DNA of 5,456 bases from Tannerellaceae bacterium (GTDB lineage: Bacteria > Bacteroidota > Bacteroidia > Bacteroidales > Tannerellaceae). The stretch spans positions 1 to 5,456 of the forward strand of contig JAIRYL010000015.1 of NCBI GenBank assembly GCA_031267775.1, read 5' to 3'. The translations under genes and the position numbers were made by a program. The notes below the pieces were generated by a model, which saw only the letters and a program-made list of their open reading frames with translations, ran no database searches and was not told the origin of the DNA. This document shows, piece after piece, positions 1 through 5,456 of this stretch (position 1 is its first letter; every line of letters begins with the position of its first letter).

Positions 1-755
1 ACTTCGTAACTGCGCAAGAAACAGGTAATGAACCGGTAAATAAAGAGTTGGATTTGGCCAAAGCTCATCATCTTGTTTTCTCTTACGACTGGGCCATATC
101 AGCAAACAGACGCTTGAAGATAGAGCCTTACTTTCAATATCTTTACGATGTTCCGGTTGCCAAAGACGGCTCTTTTTCAATCATTAATCAAAGAGACTGG
201 TATCTTGACAAACCTCTTGTTAACGGGGGAAAAGGCAAAAACTACGGTATCGATATAACGCTTGAACGCTATCTGGCTGATGGCTATTATTATCTGTTTA
301 CAGGGTCTATATTTGAATCGCGTTATACGGGGGGAGATGGTATTTGGCGGGATACGCGCCTGAATCGCAACTATGTATTCAATGCATTGGGCGGTAAAGA
401 GTGGAAAATGGGGAAACAAAAACAGCATCTGTTGAGCGTCAATCTACGTTTAACGTATCAGGGAGGAGAACGTTATTCGCCTGTTGACGAAGCCGCATCC
501 ATGTTGGAACAAGCCGTCGTTTATGATGCGTCGAGGGCGTACGGGAAACAGGCGAGTCCGGGTTTGATCAGTAGCTTTACCGCAAGCTACAAAATAAACA
601 GGAAAAAACGGGCTCATGAGTTTGCAATAAAAATTATGAATGCAAATGGATATGAAGAGTTTGACGGGCATTACTATAATTATAAAAAGAAAACGATCGA
701 GATGTATAAATCGTCGATAACTATACCTAACATCAGTTACAAGACCGAGTTTTAA
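1..755 (+). CDS. TonB-dependent outer-membrane receptor, C-terminal part (5' end outside window)
   Basis: The reading frame is open from base 3, so about 250 C-terminal residues of a larger protein are visible; the TTG at base 48 is an internal Leu codon, not a start. The protein is the distal half of a 22-stranded outer-membrane beta-barrel that would import a ligand using TonB energy. Alternating aromatic and polar residues recur throughout. Three segments typical of Bacteroidetes receptors are present: GKGKNYGIDITLERY (about 228-272), YVFNALGGKEW (372-404) and LTYQGGERYSPVDEA (459-503). The chain ends in SYKTEF with a terminal Phe, the usual Bam-recognised signature of outer-membrane proteins. 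The plug, TonB box and any carboxypeptidase-like N-terminal domain are outside the window, so the ligand cannot be inferred. No clear terminator follows. The M16 peptidase gene lies 160 bp downstream on the same strand. I am confident of the family and unsure of the subfamily (SusC-like or CarbopepD-type). Confidence 0.88.
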   Translation, partial: FVTAQETGNEPVNKELDLAKAHHLVFSYDWAISANRRLKIEPYFQYLYDVPVAKDGSFSIINQRDWYLDKPLVNGGKGKNYGIDITLERYLADGYYYLFTGSIFESRYTGGDGIWRDTRLNRNYVFNALGGKEWKMGKQKQHLLSVNLRLTYQGGERYSPVDEAASMLEQAVVYDASRAYGKQASPGLISSFTASYKINRKKRAHEFAIKIMNANGYEEFDGHYYNYKKKTIEMYKSSITIPNISYKTEF

Positions 756-862
756 TTGAAATATACCTGTATTTGATTTGCCGGACGATTAAAATGGGAG
801 GCAAACCCAAAAACGAAAGAAATTTGTTTAGCGGCGATAGGGTAAAATTGGATAGTAGATGT

Positions 863-870
863 TATCTTTG
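863..870 (+). promoter_or_regulatory. Candidate Bacteroidetes -7 promoter element (TATCTTTG)
   Basis: TATCTTTG matches the Bacteroidetes primary-sigma -7 consensus TAnnTTTG exactly. It would place a transcription start around base 876-880, giving a short leader before the M16 gene start at 916. No TTTG or TTG stands at the expected ~19-23 bp upstream; the nearest TTG (848-850) is only 12 bp away and the TTTG at 823-826 is too far. The call therefore rests on the -7 box and its position alone. If real, the peptidase can be transcribed independently of the receptor. Confidence 0.35.
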
Positions 871-900
871 TCGTTCAAAATTTGATCTGTTTTTTTCATA

Positions 901-936
901 AAGCTTTTAATAATCGTGAAACTTTTAATAATCGTG
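901..936 (+). repeat. Tandem 18-bp direct repeat at the start of the M16 peptidase gene
   Basis: Bases 901-918 and 919-936 are adjacent copies of an 18-bp unit, AARCTTTTAATAATCGTG, differing only at the third position (G903 versus A921). The unit is six codons long and in frame with the peptidase, so both copies read K-L-L-I-I-V. The GTG closing copy 1 (916-918) is the start used for the peptidase, and copy 2 supplies the K-L-L-I-I-V hydrophobic stretch of the signal peptide. Such a duplication is most simply explained by replication slippage. Confidence 0.9.
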
Positions 937-3798
937 GCTCTATTCTCATTTAGTACAAATATCTTATCAGAACAATTATCCGAATCACTCCAGGTAAAAG
1001 AACATAAATTAAGTAACGGGATGACAGTATGGTTAAACGAAGACCATAGTCAGCCGAAAATAGTGGGGGCCGTCGTTGTAAAGGCCGGAGCAAAAGACAC
1101 GCCCAATACCGGTATTGCCCATTATTTTGAACACATGATGTTTAAGGGGACAGATAAAATAGGCACGCTAGATTATGCCGCCGAAAAAATTCTGCTCGAT
1201 TCCATTGCCGTTAAATACGACGAGCTGGCGTCTACTTCAGACGCCAAAGCGCGTTTGAATATCCAAAAAGAAATTAACAGATTAAGCATAAAAGCCTCTG
1301 ATTATGTGATTCCCAATGAGTTTAATCATTTGATATCCAAATATGGAGGGACGCGTTTAAATGCCGGCACATCTTACGACTATACGGTTTACCTGAATAC
1401 TTTTTCGCCTAAATATATGGCCCAGTGGGCCGAACTCAACAGTGAAAGACTGCTGAATCCTGTATTCAGGATGTTTCAAAGCGAATTGGAAACAGTTTAC
1501 GAGGAGAAAAATATGTATCGCGACGCTATGGGGCGCGACGCTATGGAAAAGTTTATGGAACGTTTTTCCAAACCTCATCCATACGCTTATCCGATATTAG
1601 GCAGTACGGAGCATTTAAAGAATCCGCGGCTTTCGGAGATGATGAAATTCTTCCGGGAGTATTATGTAGCATCCAATATGGGGCTGATCCTTAGCGGCGA
1701 TTTCGATCCTGAAACAACGCTCCCTATTCTTGAAACTACTTTTTCGCGCATACCCGAAGGCGAAATTCCTGCAAAAGAAACCGTAGAGATATTGCCTTTC
1801 AACGGAGAAGAAAAGTTCTCGGTTCGCGTACCTGTTCCTCTGATTAGCGCCGCCGGTTTTGCCTTTCGCGGCGTTCCGGCCAATCATCCGGATCAGGTTG
1901 CCTTGAATATTACGATTGGTTTGCTTAATAACTCAAATGGTACCGGATACCTTGATAAGTTAATGGTAAACAGAAAGCTGATGGCTGCCATGACGATTAA
2001 TGAAAGTTTTAACGACGCCGGCGTATTGGGCGTTATGGCCGTTCCTAAACTTGTTTTTCAATCGTTGGCAAGCGCCAAGGAATTGGTTTTGAAAGAGGTT
2101 GAGCGAATTAAGAATGGCGATTTCAGCGAAGATGTATTCAATAGCCTGAAATTGGAACAAAAACGTAAATATGTATCCCGTCTGGAAGATATCAATTCCC
2201 GCTCGGAAGCAATGATCGCCTTGTTTTCGCAGGGAAAATCATGGGACAGTTATCTGAAAGAAATAGAACATATCAACGCGCTTACAAAAAATGATATTGT
2301 AACGGTTGCCAACAATTATTTTACAGACAACTATCTGTATGTTACAAAGAAAACCGGAAAATATCCGAAAGATAACCTGCCCAAGCCCAATTTCCAACCG
2401 ATTATTCCCAAAAACATGGAAGCGTCTTCGGCCTATGCCAGCCGGTTGGAACAATTGCCGGTTAAGGAAATAACGCCCCGTTTCCTTGATTTTGAGCATG
2501 ATGTAAAGATACTGCCTCTTTCGCCGCTTGTAAAACTATATGCCTCGGCAAATCCGGTTAATGACATTTTTTCATTAGATATATCTTTCGGTATTGGTAA
2601 AATAGAAAAGCCGGAATTAATACAATTAACAAGTTATCTTCCTCTATTGGGAACAGACAAATTGTCTTTTGATGATTTTCGCGGGAAATTACAAACATTA
2701 GGAAGCACGCTTTCTTTTGATGTGGATTACGATCGGTTCATTATCAAAATAAGCGGATTCGACGCCAATTTTAATGAAACGTTGACGCTTGTCTCTTCTT
2801 TTATGCAACATGTTAAAGCCGACAATAAGAAATTTAAGCAATTGACAGATGAAGAAAAGGTGATGAAAAAAACCTTTTTAAAATCGACGGATGATGTGGC
2901 GCATGCTTTACTTGAAAAAACCAAGTACGGAAAAAAATCGAGTTACCTGAATAAGCTCTCCCTTTCTGATATTAAAAAATGGAAAGGAGAAGATTTACTG
3001 GCTGTTTTCAAAAATGCGCAAAAGGTGCAATGCGATTTATATTACTGCGGCATTCTTCCTGTTGAAGAAGTTGGTAATCATATCAAAAAACAACTAAATA
3101 TCAGCCATATAGTAACCAAATCCAAAGCGCCCGTTTATCGTCCGAAAAAGGAATATGCCGAATCTACCGTTTATTTTTGCGATATGCCGGATGCTTCGCA
3201 AAGCATTATTTATGCGTATGTATTGGGAAATCCTGTAAAAGGTGAATCATCGCGCGACGCGGCCAAGCTTTTTTCCAGTTATTTCGGCGGAGATATGTCT
3301 TCTTTAATGTTTCAGGAAATACGTGAATTTCGCTCCTTTGCTTATCGGGCAACCGGTACTTTTTACCTCTTGCCTTTAAATCATAAAGATAAACCGGGTG
3401 AATTTACGGCTATGCTTTCTACGCAAAATGACAAAACGATAGACGCTCTTACCGTTTTGGATCAACTTATCAATGAAATGCCTGTTAAACCGGAACGATT
3501 GCCCGCCGTGAAGCAATCGCTGATTAACCAATCGGGTAATAACTATCCTGCTTTCCGAAAAATTCCGGGAAAAATCGCTTCTTTGATCAATGAAGGATAC
3601 AAGGCCGACCCGAATGAAACGTTGGTTGACAGTTTGTCGAAAATGTCGATGAACGACGTTGTTCGCTTTTATGAGGATAATATAAATAATCGTCCGGTAG
3701 TTTATATGATTGCAGGTAACTCAAAAAAAATAGACGTAAAAAAATTAGTTGAGTTCGGAAAAGTAATCCGCGTAAAGAAAGACAGTCTTTACAATTAG
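916..3798 (+). CDS. Secreted M16 family zinc metallopeptidase (insulinase/pitrilysin-like, two-lobed)
   Basis: This encodes a 960-residue peptidase predicted to degrade oligopeptides or small proteins inside a clamshell chamber in the periplasm. Residues 1-18 (MKLLIIVALFSFSTNILS) form a Sec signal peptide with no lipobox Cys. The inverted zinc motif is H69-Y-F-E72-H73, with E72 as base; E190 and E197 (in SELETVYEEKNM) fit the assisting and third zinc-ligand Glu, spaced E-x6-E as in insulin-degrading enzyme. An insert of about 48 residues lies between the motif and E197; this is usual in Bacteroidetes homologues. A first M16_C domain follows (~235-415). The second half (~535-930) lacks HxxEH and is the expected inactive lobe, with the substrate-binding R803-x6-Y810 in EIREFRSFAY. 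Length and layout are complete. The GTG start was chosen because the frame is closed at 883-885, no ATG occurs before 1021, and 1021 lies inside the catalytic domain. No Shine-Dalgarno is visible. The epoxide hydrolase gene follows after 62 bp. Substrate unknown. Confidence 0.93.
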   Translation: MKLLIIVALFSFSTNILSEQLSESLQVKEHKLSNGMTVWLNEDHSQPKIVGAVVVKAGAKDTPNTGIAHYFEHMMFKGTDKIGTLDYAAEKILLDSIAVKYDELASTSDAKARLNIQKEINRLSIKASDYVIPNEFNHLISKYGGTRLNAGTSYDYTVYLNTFSPKYMAQWAELNSERLLNPVFRMFQSELETVYEEKNMYRDAMGRDAMEKFMERFSKPHPYAYPILGSTEHLKNPRLSEMMKFFREYYVASNMGLILSGDFDPETTLPILETTFSRIPEGEIPAKETVEILPFNGEEKFSVRVPVPLISAAGFAFRGVPANHPDQVALNITIGLLNNSNGTGYLDKLMVNRKLMAAMTINESFNDAGVLGVMAVPKLVFQSLASAKELVLKEVERIKNGDFSEDVFNSLKLEQKRKYVSRLEDINSRSEAMIALFSQGKSWDSYLKEIEHINALTKNDIVTVANNYFTDNYLYVTKKTGKYPKDNLPKPNFQPIIPKNMEASSAYASRLEQLPVKEITPRFLDFEHDVKILPLSPLVKLYASANPVNDIFSLDISFGIGKIEKPELIQLTSYLPLLGTDKLSFDDFRGKLQTLGSTLSFDVDYDRFIIKISGFDANFNETLTLVSSFMQHVKADNKKFKQLTDEEKVMKKTFLKSTDDVAHALLEKTKYGKKSSYLNKLSLSDIKKWKGEDLLAVFKNAQKVQCDLYYCGILPVEEVGNHIKKQLNISHIVTKSKAPVYRPKKEYAESTVYFCDMPDASQSIIYAYVLGNPVKGESSRDAAKLFSSYFGGDMSSLMFQEIREFRSFAYRATGTFYLLPLNHKDKPGEFTAMLSTQNDKTIDALTVLDQLINEMPVKPERLPAVKQSLINQSGNNYPAFRKIPGKIASLINEGYKADPNETLVDSLSKMSMNDVVRFYEDNINNRPVVYMIAGNSKKIDVKKLVEFGKVIRVKKDSLYN
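1519..1546 (+). repeat. Short in-frame direct repeat (13 bp, period 15) within the M16 gene
   Basis: CGCGACGCTATGG occurs at 1519-1531 and again at 1534-1546. The offset is five codons, so residues 202-205 and 207-210 both read R-D-A-M (YRDAM-GRDAM). The repeat lies just after the predicted zinc-ligand E197. It keeps the frame and probably lengthens the helix that follows the ligand. Confidence 0.85.
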
Positions 3799-3847
3799 TC
3801 TTTTTCAACATTCAATTTATTTTCAGCCGTGAAGATTTTAAATTTAT

Positions 3848-3851
3848 GGAG
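3848..3851 (+). promoter_or_regulatory. Ribosome binding site (GGAG) of the epoxide hydrolase gene
   Basis: GGAG sits 9 nt before the ATG at 3861, at a sound spacing, and supports that ATG as the start. It overlaps a trivial ATG-GAG-TAA two-codon frame at 3846-3854, which is probably chance. No good TAnnTTTG promoter box is visible in the 62-bp gap and no hairpin follows the upstream stop, so co-transcription with the peptidase gene is plausible. Confidence 0.5.
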
Positions 3852-3860
3852 TAAAGAATT

Positions 3861-5003
3861 ATGAAAAAATATAGAGACTTTACCATATCTGTACACGACA
3901 AAGAATTGACCGAACTCAAGACAAAATTAGCCTCTGTGAAATTTCCACGGGAAGACCATTTTGAAAAAAATTGGGGCTTGGGAATTCATTCTCCCGAGTT
4001 TGGCAGGCTAATCAATTATTGGTTAAACGAATACGATTGGAAGAAGCACGAATCGCGGTTGAATCAGTTTCATCAATATATGGTAACAATTGATGGAATT
4101 GACGTCCATTTTATTTGGGAAAAAGGAGAAACACAAAATTCAATTCCGGTTATTTTTTCTCACGGTTGGCCTGACAGTTTTTTAAGATATACGAAAGTGA
4201 TTCATTCATTAACGCAGAAACGTATATTGGCAGACAAATCGGAAATATCTTTCGACGTTGTTATCCCCTCCGTAATCGGATTCGGATTTTCCGGTTATTC
4301 AAACGGTTTTTCCATTAATAATGAATCAATCGCCGATTTTTGGTTCAAACTGATGGTTGACGAGCTGGGATATAAACGATTTATCGCGGCAGGAGGAGAT
4401 GTTGGTTCCGGAATCACACGTTATCTTGCCAAAAATTATCCGGAACATTTATTCGGAATCTATTTGAACGACGTCGGATTAATACGTGATTTGACGACGT
4501 ATCGAGATGACTTGACAGATGAGGAGAAACGGTATTATGAAACGGTTTCAAAATGGATAAGAGAAGAAGCGGGATACATGAGTATCCAGTCCACAAAGCC
4601 CCAAACTCTTGCGTTTGCCTTATCGGATTCGCCAATCGGTTTAGCCGCCTGGATTTTTGAGAAATTTTATTCGTGGGGAGATTGGCAGTCATGCCTTTCA
4701 TACGAAGACGTAATCACCAACATCATGGTTTACTGGCTTACAAATACCATTTATACGTCGTGCCGGGTTTATCACGAAAACAGCAATCACCTTACGCCCG
4801 TTGGCGATATAAAAATTCCAACCGGCGTTTCTCTTTTCTCAAAAGATATTAATTTGCCGCCAAAATCATGGATAGAGAAACACGTAAACTTAGTTCATTT
4901 TTCACGTATAGAAAGCGGCGGTCATTTTACGGCGATGGAAAATCCGAGCGCCTATTGCGAGGATTTTGTGAAGTTTGTTCAATTGCTTAGTAACGTGAAA
5001 TAA
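3861..5003 (+). CDS. Epoxide hydrolase, microsomal/EHN-domain type alpha/beta-hydrolase
   Basis: This encodes a complete 380-residue hydrolase, at the family's usual length, expected to add water to an epoxide through a covalent ester intermediate. Residues ~5-110 match the epoxide hydrolase N-terminal domain: FTISVHDKELTELKTKL, W38, NYW (52-54), DW (59-60), E64, LN (67-68), and IDGIDVHF (77-84). The alpha/beta core follows. The oxyanion-hole motif is HGWP (101-104). The nucleophile elbow is AGGDVG with D180; the family normally has Trp where V181 stands. The cap Tyr that polarises the epoxide is probably Y304 in CRVYHEN. The acid is most likely D329 (LFSKDI, at the position of Glu404 of the mammalian microsomal enzyme), and the base is H355 in SGGHFTAMENP. 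There is no signal peptide or membrane anchor, unlike the mammalian enzyme, so it should be cytoplasmic. A GGAG stands 9 nt before the ATG. The natural substrate cannot be read from sequence, and a related hydrolase activity remains possible. Confidence 0.92.
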   Translation: MKKYRDFTISVHDKELTELKTKLASVKFPREDHFEKNWGLGIHSPEFGRLINYWLNEYDWKKHESRLNQFHQYMVTIDGIDVHFIWEKGETQNSIPVIFSHGWPDSFLRYTKVIHSLTQKRILADKSEISFDVVIPSVIGFGFSGYSNGFSINNESIADFWFKLMVDELGYKRFIAAGGDVGSGITRYLAKNYPEHLFGIYLNDVGLIRDLTTYRDDLTDEEKRYYETVSKWIREEAGYMSIQSTKPQTLAFALSDSPIGLAAWIFEKFYSWGDWQSCLSYEDVITNIMVYWLTNTIYTSCRVYHENSNHLTPVGDIKIPTGVSLFSKDINLPPKSWIEKHVNLVHFSRIESGGHFTAMENPSAYCEDFVKFVQLLSNVK

Positions 5004-5023
5004 ATAATATGTAATGGTTTTTC

Positions 5024-5038
5024 TGTCCCCGCGGGACA
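5024..5038 (+). repeat. Inverted repeat TGTCCC-CGC-GGGACA, 20 bp after the hydrolase stop
   Basis: A perfect 6-bp G/C-rich stem with a 3-base loop lies directly downstream of the hydrolase gene. In transcript form it would be a stable hairpin, but the following bases (AAATGTTAATAA) are not a U tract, so it is not a typical intrinsic terminator. It may still protect or end the mRNA, or be the left edge of a dispersed palindromic element that continues through 5148. Confidence 0.6.
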
Positions 5039-5049
5039 AATGTTAATAA

Positions 5050-5092
5050 CCCCCAGTGAAGCGAAGCGACTGGGGGGTAGCGACATCCCCCC
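5050..5092 (+). repeat. Inverted-repeat cluster with two C tracts flanking one G tract
   Basis: CCCCCAGT (5050-5057) and ACTGGGGG (5069-5076) form an 8-bp stem around the 11-base loop GAAGCGAAGCG. The same G6 tract (5072-5077) can pair instead with the C6 tract at 5087-5092 around a 9-base loop. The two folds cannot coexist. No open frame with gene-like properties crosses the region. The arrangement resembles the intergenic palindromic repeats found in many copies in Bacteroidales genomes; copy number cannot be judged from a single window. Confidence 0.6.
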
Positions 5093-5098
5093 TCTCTC

Positions 5099-5148
5099 CG
5101 AACTCCGAGTTCAACCTTACAACCTGAGTTCGACGTAAGAAAAGTAAG
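5099..5148. repeat. Second set of nested inverted and direct repeats (GAACTC/GAGTTC, CTTAC/GTAAG)
   Basis: GAACTC-C-GAGTTC (5100-5112) is a near-perfect palindrome, and a second GAGTTCG at 5126-5132 is perfectly complementary to CGAACTC at 5099-5105 (7 bp). CTTAC at 5116-5120 can pair with GTAAG at either 5135-5139 or 5144-5148. The segment continues directly from the G/C-rich cluster upstream and may be part of the same element. Confidence 0.5.
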
Positions 5149-5335
5149 AAATACAATTAAGTATACGAAAAACATCATTAACTTAAATGTTATACACAAT
5201 GTATTTTGATATATCTTTAGATGACAATGTCTTGTCTACAACACTATGCATAATTATAAACTGAGCATAATTTGCCTTACATAAATTGAAACAGGTCGAT
5301 TTATACTTTGCGCGGGGTAAAATTGTGAGATAAAA

Positions 5336-5384
5336 GCAGCAGGCAGCAGGCAGAAAGCAGAAAGCAGAAAGCAGAAAGCGGAAA
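5336..5384 (+). repeat. Heptanucleotide tandem repeat array, left arm (GCAGAAA type)
   Basis: Exactly seven contiguous 7-bp units: GCAGCAG twice (5336-5349), GCAGAAA four times (5350-5377) and GCGGAAA once (5378-5384). Purines predominate on the + strand. Bases 5343-5360 (GCAGCAGGCAGAAAGCAG) are a perfect 18-bp inverted match to 5430-5447 in the right arm. Units of this kind expand and contract by slippage. Confidence 0.93.
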
Positions 5385-5404
5385 GACCGATAAGGTTCGG
5401 ATTG

Positions 5405-5456
5405 CCGTCTTCCGGCTACCGACGTCTAACTGCTTTCTGCCTGCTGCTTTCTGCCT
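5405..5456 (-). repeat. Heptanucleotide repeat array, right arm in inverted orientation, cut by the window end
   Basis: On the + strand this reads as degenerate pyrimidine-rich heptads with C at nearly every unit start: CCGTCTT, CCGGCTA, CCGACGT, CTAACTG, CTTTCTG, CCTGCTG, CTTTCTG, then CCT at the edge. The last part is the reverse complement of the left arm's GCAGAAA/GCAGCAG units, with 18 bp perfect at 5430-5447. The segment CCGTCTTCCGGC (5405-5416) is also an imperfect complement of GCGGAAAGACCG (5378-5389). The array probably continues beyond the window. Confidence 0.8.

Larger units (their letters stand above)
5004..5456. other. Intergenic region without a convincing gene
   Basis: These 453 bp hold three parts. 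The first is a structured repeat cluster (5024-5148). The second is an A/T-rich spacer (about 5149-5335) where I see only weak stems and an 8-bp direct repeat. The third is a heptad repeat region reaching the window edge (5336-5456). No exact TAnnTTTG box with a correctly placed -33 element, no tRNA and no coding frame with family character was found. Confidence 0.7.

Noticed and set aside
756..790. AAATA-TACCTG-TATTT stem after the receptor stop as a terminator
   Set aside because: Five A/T pairs give too little stability and no T run follows.
794..901. A 35-codon + strand frame (start MGGKPKNERN) with a CxxC pair (CYLC), ending 14 nt before the GTG of the M16 gene
   Set aside because: No ribosome binding site, no recognisable family, and it overlaps the candidate -7 promoter box. 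One CxxC is not enough to call a zinc-binding peptide. A leader peptide role cannot be excluded but nothing supports it.
1615..1887. Minus-strand open frames inside the M16 gene (and similar ones in the receptor and hydrolase genes)
   Set aside because: They are antisense shadows of strongly supported + strand genes, without family motifs or ribosome binding sites.
4987..5199. 70-codon minus-strand frame with a hydrophobic N-terminus crossing the hairpin cluster
   Set aside because: It overlaps the end of the hydrolase gene and most of its C-terminal half is read through the inverted repeats. It looks like a spurious frame of a repeat element rather than a protein gene.
5192..5207. ATACA-CAA-TGTAT stem followed by TTT as a possible terminator
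   Set aside because: Only five A/T-rich pairs and a T run too short for intrinsic termination; it also lies nearly 190 bp past the stop codon.
5271..5310. TTTG at 5271 and TATACTTTG near 5302-5310 as a possible Bacteroidetes promoter pointing right
   Set aside because: Spacing inside the -7 box is off by one base and the distance to the upstream TTTG is too long (27 bp), so neither element fits the consensus.
5336..5456. Heptad region as a CRISPR array
   Set aside because: Units are 7 bp with no spacers and the arms are inverted; this is a tandem repeat, not repeat-spacer structure.

Overview
The window looks like a stretch of chromosome from a member of the Bacteroidetes, probably the order Bacteroidales. 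Four things suggest this: a SusC/RagA-class or CarbopepD-type TonB-dependent receptor tail, a two-lobed periplasmic M16 peptidase of the form common in that phylum, a TAnnTTTG-type -7 promoter element, and weak or absent Shine-Dalgarno sequences. The genus cannot be fixed from this sequence alone.

Layout: all three protein genes lie on the + strand. (1) Bases 1-755 are the last ~250 codons of a TonB-dependent outer-membrane receptor whose 5' part lies outside the window. (2) After a 160-bp gap with a candidate promoter, bases 916-3798 encode a 960-residue secreted zinc peptidase of family M16 (insulinase/pitrilysin clan) with intact catalytic residues. (3) After 62 bp, bases 3861-5003 encode a complete 380-residue cytoplasmic alpha/beta-hydrolase of the microsomal (EHN-domain) epoxide hydrolase type. 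(4) Bases 5004-5456 contain no convincing gene. They hold a cluster of G/C-rich inverted repeats (5024-5148), an A/T-rich spacer, and a heptanucleotide repeat array in two inverted arms that runs off the window end (5336-5456).

Function: the receptor would bring a ligand across the outer membrane and the M16 peptidase would act in the periplasm behind it. That arrangement recalls the known FusA/FusC and YddB/PqqL pairs, in which an M16 protease cuts up a protein imported by a TonB-dependent receptor. Here the pairing is only an inference from adjacency. The epoxide hydrolase has no obvious functional tie to the other two.

The features most worth a second look are an 18-bp tandem duplication that supplies the GTG start of the peptidase gene, a 15-bp-period in-frame duplication next to its zinc-binding glutamate, the cluster of mutually exclusive hairpins after the hydrolase gene, and the inverted heptad arrays at the right edge. 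I saw no CRISPR array, tRNA, rRNA or transposase gene.
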